Below the pieces are notes generated by a model that had not been told where the DNA came from, did not search any database, and saw nothing but the letters and a program-made list of their open reading frames with translations. This document shows, piece by piece, positions 49,675-55,090 of a stretch of DNA of 55,090 nucleotides. Both the position numbers and the translations under genes were made by a program. The stretch covers positions 1 through 55,090 of the forward strand of contig NZ_JARUVM010000024.1 of NCBI RefSeq assembly GCF_029763755.1, written 5' to 3'. This stretch comes from Luteimonas sp. 8-5 (GTDB lineage Bacteria > Pseudomonadota > Gammaproteobacteria > Xanthomonadales > Xanthomonadaceae). The stretch's first letter is position 1. Each line of letters starts with the position of its first letter.

Positions 49675-49755
49675 TCCGCACGCGCGCCCTTCGTGGCGCC
49701 GCCTTCTGCCGTGCGCGTCTTGGCGCACCGGCGCGAGATCCGGGAGCTTCACTCG

Positions 49756-51519
49756 ATGTCATCCGATCATTCCATCCGTCGCGACGGCCTCGCCACGCCG
49801 TCGAGACGCCGTTTCGTCCAGGGCCTGGCCGCCGGCGGGGCGATCGCCGGCCTCGGCCTCTGGCCGCGCACGGGCTGGGCATTGCGTTCGCCCGGCCAGT
49901 CGACGGTGCTGTCCGGCACCGAGTTCGACCTCGCCATCGGCGAAACGCCGGTGAACATCACCGGCCGCCTCCGTCCCGCGGTGACGGTCAACGGTTCGTT
50001 GCCCGCGCCGCTGCTGCGCTGGCGCGAGGGCACCACCGTCAACCTGCGGGTGAGCAACCGGTTGCCGTCGGGCTCCATCCATGGGCAACAGACTTCGATC
50101 CACTGGCACGGCATCCTGCTGCCCGCCAACATGGACGGAGTGCCCGGGCTGAGCTTCGACGGCATCGGCCGCGGGGAAACCTACCACTACCGTTTCGCCG
50201 TCAACCAGGCCGGTACGTACTGGTATCACAGCCATTCCGGGTTCCAGGAGCAGGCCGGGCTCTACGGGCCACTGATCATCGATCCTGCCGGGCCCGAGCC
50301 GTTCGCATTCGACCGCGATTACGTGGTGATGCTGAGCGACTGGACCGACCTGGACCCGGCCGCGCTGTTCGCGCGGCTGAAGAAGATGCCCGGGCACGAC
50401 AACTACTACAGGCGCACCGTCGGCGACTTCATCCGCGACGTTTCCGACGACGGCCTGCGTGCGACCCTGGCCGACCGCGGCATGTGGGGGCGGATGCGGA
50501 TGACGCCGACCGACCTGTCCGACGTCAATGGCAATACCTATACCTACCTGATGAACGGAACCACGACGCCGGGGAACTGGACGTGCCTGTTCCGCAGCGG
50601 CGAGAAGGTGCGGTTGCGCTTCATCAACGGCTCGTCGATGACCCACTTCGACGTGCGCATCCCCGGCCTGAAGATGACCGTGGTCGCCGCCGACGGACAG
50701 AACGTGCACCCGGTGACGGTGGACGAGTTCAGGATCGCCACGGCGGAGACGTTCGACGTAATCGTCGAGCCGGCCAGCCAGGACGCATTCACCATTTTCG
50801 CCCAGGACATGGGGCGGACCGGCTTCGTCGCCGGCACGCTGGCGGTACGCGAGGGGCTGCGTGCACCGGTGCCGGCCGTGGATCCCCGCCCGATCCTCAC
50901 GATGGCGGACATGGGCCATGGCGGCATGGACCACGCTGGCATGGATCACGGCAGCATGGACCACTCCGGCCACGACATGGGCAGCGCGGCCAGCATGCAG
51001 CAGCATCCCGCCAGCGAGACCGGCAATCCGCTGATGGACATGCAGACGATGACGCCCGCGCCGAAACTGGAAGATCCGGGAATCGGGTTGCGCGACAACG
51101 GCCGCAAGGTGCTGAGCTACGCAATGCTGCGCAGCCTGTTCGAGGACCCCGACGGCCGCGACCCTGACCGCGACATCGAATTGCACCTGACCGGGCACAT
51201 GGAGAAGTTCGCCTGGGGTTTCAACGGCCGGAAATTCTCGGAGGCCGAACCGTTGCGCTTCAACTACGGCGAACGGCTGCGGATCGTGCTGGTCAACGAC
51301 ACGATGATGACCCATCCGATCCACCTGCACGGAATGTGGAGCGACCTGGAGGACGAGGGCGGCAATTTCCACCTGCGCAAGCACACCATCGACATGCCAC
51401 CGGGCACCAGGCGCAGCTATCGCGTTCGCGCCGACGCACTGGGCAGCTGGGCGTACCACTGCCATCTGCTCTACCACATGGAGGCCGGAATGATGCGGCA
51501 GGTGAGGGTGGACGAATGA
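49756..51519 (+). CDS. copA: copper resistance multicopper oxidase CopA
   Basis: A 587-residue periplasmic oxidase that probably oxidises Cu(I) to Cu(II). A twin-arginine signal (SRRRFVQGLAAGG, residues 15-27) directs folded export. Copper ligands are visible as SIHWHGI, YWYHSHSGFQEQ, HPIHLHGMW and the type 1/3 site YHCHLLYHMEAGMM. Between domains 2 and 3 (about residues 385-415) is a Met/His-rich stretch including MGHGGMDHAGMDHGSMDH, a copper-binding feature of PcoA/CopA. Its stop overlaps copB by 4 bp. Confidence 0.95.
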   Translation: MSSDHSIRRDGLATPSRRRFVQGLAAGGAIAGLGLWPRTGWALRSPGQSTVLSGTEFDLAIGETPVNITGRLRPAVTVNGSLPAPLLRWREGTTVNLRVSNRLPSGSIHGQQTSIHWHGILLPANMDGVPGLSFDGIGRGETYHYRFAVNQAGTYWYHSHSGFQEQAGLYGPLIIDPAGPEPFAFDRDYVVMLSDWTDLDPAALFARLKKMPGHDNYYRRTVGDFIRDVSDDGLRATLADRGMWGRMRMTPTDLSDVNGNTYTYLMNGTTTPGNWTCLFRSGEKVRLRFINGSSMTHFDVRIPGLKMTVVAADGQNVHPVTVDEFRIATAETFDVIVEPASQDAFTIFAQDMGRTGFVAGTLAVREGLRAPVPAVDPRPILTMADMGHGGMDHAGMDHGSMDHSGHDMGSAASMQQHPASETGNPLMDMQTMTPAPKLEDPGIGLRDNGRKVLSYAMLRSLFEDPDGRDPDRDIELHLTGHMEKFAWGFNGRKFSEAEPLRFNYGERLRIVLVNDTMMTHPIHLHGMWSDLEDEGGNFHLRKHTIDMPPGTRRSYRVRADALGSWAYHCHLLYHMEAGMMRQVRVDE

Positions 51520-52340
51520 ACATGATCGGACCCGCCGCCGCGCTCGGCCTGGCACTGACAGTGTCGCCCGCAATGGCGCAGCACCATGGGCACCACCAGC
51601 AGCACACACCCGCAGCAGGACAGTCGCCGGGGCATGCGCCGGTCCCGCCCGTTACCGATGCCGATCGCGCCGCGGCCATCGCCCCTTACGACGGCCATCT
51701 CGTCCACGACAACGGCATCTTTTCTTACTGGCTCGTCGACCGGCTGGAAGGGTGGTCGGCGGATCCCGGTACCGGCATCGGCTGGGAAGTACAGGGCTGG
51801 GCAGGCACCGACCTCGACCGCCTGTGGGTACGCAGCGAGGGCGAACGCATCGATGGCCACCTGCATGGCGCCGACCTGGAGTTGCTGTACGGACGCAGCG
51901 TCGCGCCGTGGTGGGACGTGGTGGTGGGCGTGCGCCACGAAGCCATTCCGGGGATGCCCCGGGATTTCGCGGCCATCGGCGTGATGGGGCTCGCGCCCTA
52001 CAAGTTCGAGGTCTCCGCGACCGCCTACATCGGCACCGGCGGGCAGACTGGCGCGCAGCTGGAAGTGGAATACGAAACCCTGGTCACCAACCGGTTGATC
52101 CTGCAGCCGCGGATCGAGGCGACCATCCATGGCAAGGACGATGGGCGACGCGGCATCGGCTCGGGCCTGGGAACCGTGGAAGCCGGCTTGCGGCTGCGCT
52201 ACGAGATCGACCGACGGTTCGCGCCCTACGTCGGCGTGGTCCATGAGCGCGCGTTCGGCGGAACCGCCGACCTGCGTCGCGCCGGCGGCGAAAGCATCGA
52301 CGACACCCGCGTTGTCGCCGGCGTGCGTTTCTGGTTCTGA
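51516..52340 (+). CDS. copB: copper resistance protein CopB
   Basis: A 274-residue protein with a signal peptide (to about AMAQ, residue 22) followed by a short His-rich segment (HHGHHQQH) and a beta-strand-rich body with EGWSADPGTGIGWEVQGW and VVGVRHEAIPG ending in VAGVRFWF; the terminal aromatic residue is typical of outer-membrane barrels. CopB/PcoB is an outer-membrane copper protein working with CopA. The N-terminal Met/His region is shorter than in plasmid-borne CopB. Confidence 0.92.
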   Translation: MNMIGPAAALGLALTVSPAMAQHHGHHQQHTPAAGQSPGHAPVPPVTDADRAAAIAPYDGHLVHDNGIFSYWLVDRLEGWSADPGTGIGWEVQGWAGTDLDRLWVRSEGERIDGHLHGADLELLYGRSVAPWWDVVVGVRHEAIPGMPRDFAAIGVMGLAPYKFEVSATAYIGTGGQTGAQLEVEYETLVTNRLILQPRIEATIHGKDDGRRGIGSGLGTVEAGLRLRYEIDRRFAPYVGVVHERAFGGTADLRRAGGESIDDTRVVAGVRFWF

Positions 52341-52367
52341 TACGACCGACGACCGAGGAGAATCGCA

Positions 52368-52841
52368 ATGAAAAGCATGTCGCTGGCATTGATTGCCATG
52401 GCTGCCCTGCTGCTGCAGGGCTGTACGGAATCCATCGCCGCACAGACGCAGGCCGGCACCGAGCCGCTGCCGCACGTCCTGGTGCACAAGAACGAGTACT
52501 GCGGCTGCTGCAACGGCTGGGTCGAACACATGCGCAAGGCCGGTTTCCATGTCGAGGTCCGCAATGTCGACAACATGGATCCGGTGAAGACCCGCGTCGG
52601 GGTGCCGGCGGGGAAGGGGTCCTGCCACACGGCCGAGGTCGGTGGTTATTTCATCGAGGGCCACGTGCCGGCGGTCGACATCAAGCGCCTGCTCTCCGAA
52701 CGACCCGACGCCAAGGGGTTGGTCCTGCCGGGGATGCCGCTGGGTTCGCCGGGCATGGAAACGCCAGACGGCCGCAGCGTTCCATATACCGTCGAACTGG
52801 TCGGTCCCGGGGGCGAAACGACGCCTTACGCCAGCCATTGA
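52368..52841 (+). CDS. DUF411 metal-binding lipoprotein
   Basis: A 157-residue protein with lipobox LLQGC (Cys near residue 19). The DUF411 signature is HKNEYCGCCNGWVEHM, with further conserved GKGSCHTAEVGGYFIEGHVPA; the cysteines are likely copper ligands. Such genes recur in copper and silver resistance clusters, but a precise role is not established. A strong GAGGAG Shine-Dalgarno precedes the ATG. It is 27 bp after copB. Confidence 0.88.
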   Translation: MKSMSLALIAMAALLLQGCTESIAAQTQAGTEPLPHVLVHKNEYCGCCNGWVEHMRKAGFHVEVRNVDNMDPVKTRVGVPAGKGSCHTAEVGGYFIEGHVPAVDIKRLLSERPDAKGLVLPGMPLGSPGMETPDGRSVPYTVELVGPGGETTPYASH

Positions 52842-52850
52842 GGTCCGGGC

Positions 52851-52882
52851 TTGACCCTTGACCATGGTCCAGGGTGCAGACT
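52851..52882 (+). promoter_or_regulatory. MerR-type promoter with operator, leaderless
   Basis: TTGACC (52851-52856) and CAGACT (52877-52882) are separated by 20 bp, the over-long spacing used by MerR-family activators. Within the spacer is a 22-bp near-perfect palindrome (52854-52875, ACCCT...AGGGT with one mismatched pair). The -10 ends six bases before the regulator's ATG, so the mRNA probably starts at the AUG. Confidence 0.8.
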
Positions 52883-52888
52883 GGCGCC

Positions 52889-53282
52889 ATGAAGATTGGA
52901 GAGCTGGCCCGCATGGCGGGCGTCCCCATCGATACGGTGCGCTACTACGAGCGGCAGGGCCTGTTGCCCGAGCCGTCACGCACCGCATCGGGCTACCGCC
53001 GGTACGGACACGACGACGTGGGCCGGCTGCGCTTCGTGCGCCGCGCCAAGGCGCTGGGCTTCACCCTGGAGGAGATACGCGACCTGCTTGGATTGTCCGC
53101 GCGGCGCGAAGGCGACATGGCCGGCATGAAGGCCGCGGCGATCCAGAAGCTGGCCGACATCGACGACAGGCTCGCAGAGTTGCAGCGCATCCGGGCCGGA
53201 CTCAATGCGCTGGTCGCATCGTGCCCGGGCCACGGCGCGCTCGAGCACTGCCCGATCCTGGACGCGCTGGCGGACGAACGAC

Positions 53283-53290
<8 letters not shown>
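52889..53290 (+). CDS. MerR-family copper-responsive regulator (CueR-like)
   Basis: A 133-residue MerR protein. The winged helix-turn-helix is residues 1-70 ([28 protein letters not shown]), followed by the dimerisation helix and a metal loop with two cysteines eight residues apart ([14 protein letters not shown]), as in CueR-type Cu(I) sensors. It probably activates its own promoter and the ATPase that follows. I place the start at ATG 52889, directly after the MerR-type promoter, rather than the ATG at 52874 inside the operator. It overlaps the ATPase gene by 8 bp. Confidence 0.9.

Positions 53291-55090
<1,800 letters not shown>

Overview
This is a dense, GC-rich chromosomal segment from a gammaproteobacterium, most likely a member of the Xanthomonadaceae (Lysobacter/Luteimonas/Xanthomonas-like). 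The placement rests on the 41-residue L36, the rpsA-ihfB-lapA-lapB-glycosyltransferase-capD-galU order, the rlmN-pilF-rodZ-yfgM-bamB-der-mobA-moeA-moeB run, a PsrA-fadBA unit, and a copL-copA-copB copper locus. I found no prophage, transposase, CRISPR array or rRNA. Most of the window is conserved housekeeping DNA with 4-bp or 1-bp gene overlaps.

Layout: 1-1135, the end of an unknown gene and a two-gene c-type cytochrome operon. 1363-9032, an RND efflux adaptor with two inner-membrane pumps. 9152-14232, TraB-family protein, hydrolase, TetR regulator and the agmatine-to-putrescine genes aguA/aguB with a small exported protein. 14283-14642, a REP-like hairpin and rpmJ with its promoter, leader hairpin and terminator. 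14686-22779, cmk, rpsA, ihfB, LapA/LapB and surface-polysaccharide genes ending in galU. 22959-27195, a psrA-fadB-fadA beta-oxidation operon with a PsrA-type operator. 27424-36931, ndk, rlmN, pilF, rodZ, yfgM, bamB, der and molybdenum cofactor genes. 36956-43228, a DUF2272 lipoprotein, a zinc-ribbon protein, folD, guaB, guaA, tadA and orn. 43385-46673, divergent ppsA and its regulatory kinase/phosphotransferase. 47215-47525, a tRNA-Ala/tRNA-Glu operon with recognisable promoter and terminator. 47583-49235, an MFS exporter. 49265-55090, a copper-resistance cluster (copL, multicopper oxidase, copB, DUF411 protein, CueR-like regulator, copper P-type ATPase cut by the window end).

The most unusual non-coding signals are three copies (about 150 bp each) of a long, internally repeated inverted element built from CGCGGAT units. 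Each lies exactly at a gap between convergent genes: 8985-9140, 22800-22951 and 43239-43384. A shorter relative built from CACGGAT units lies at 42092-42177. One copy supplies the stop codon and last residues of an RND pump. A second pattern is a TANNNT-like -10 hexamer exactly six bases before the start codon of seven genes, which predicts leaderless mRNAs. No wholly new gene system is evident; the repeat family is the best candidate for something undescribed.
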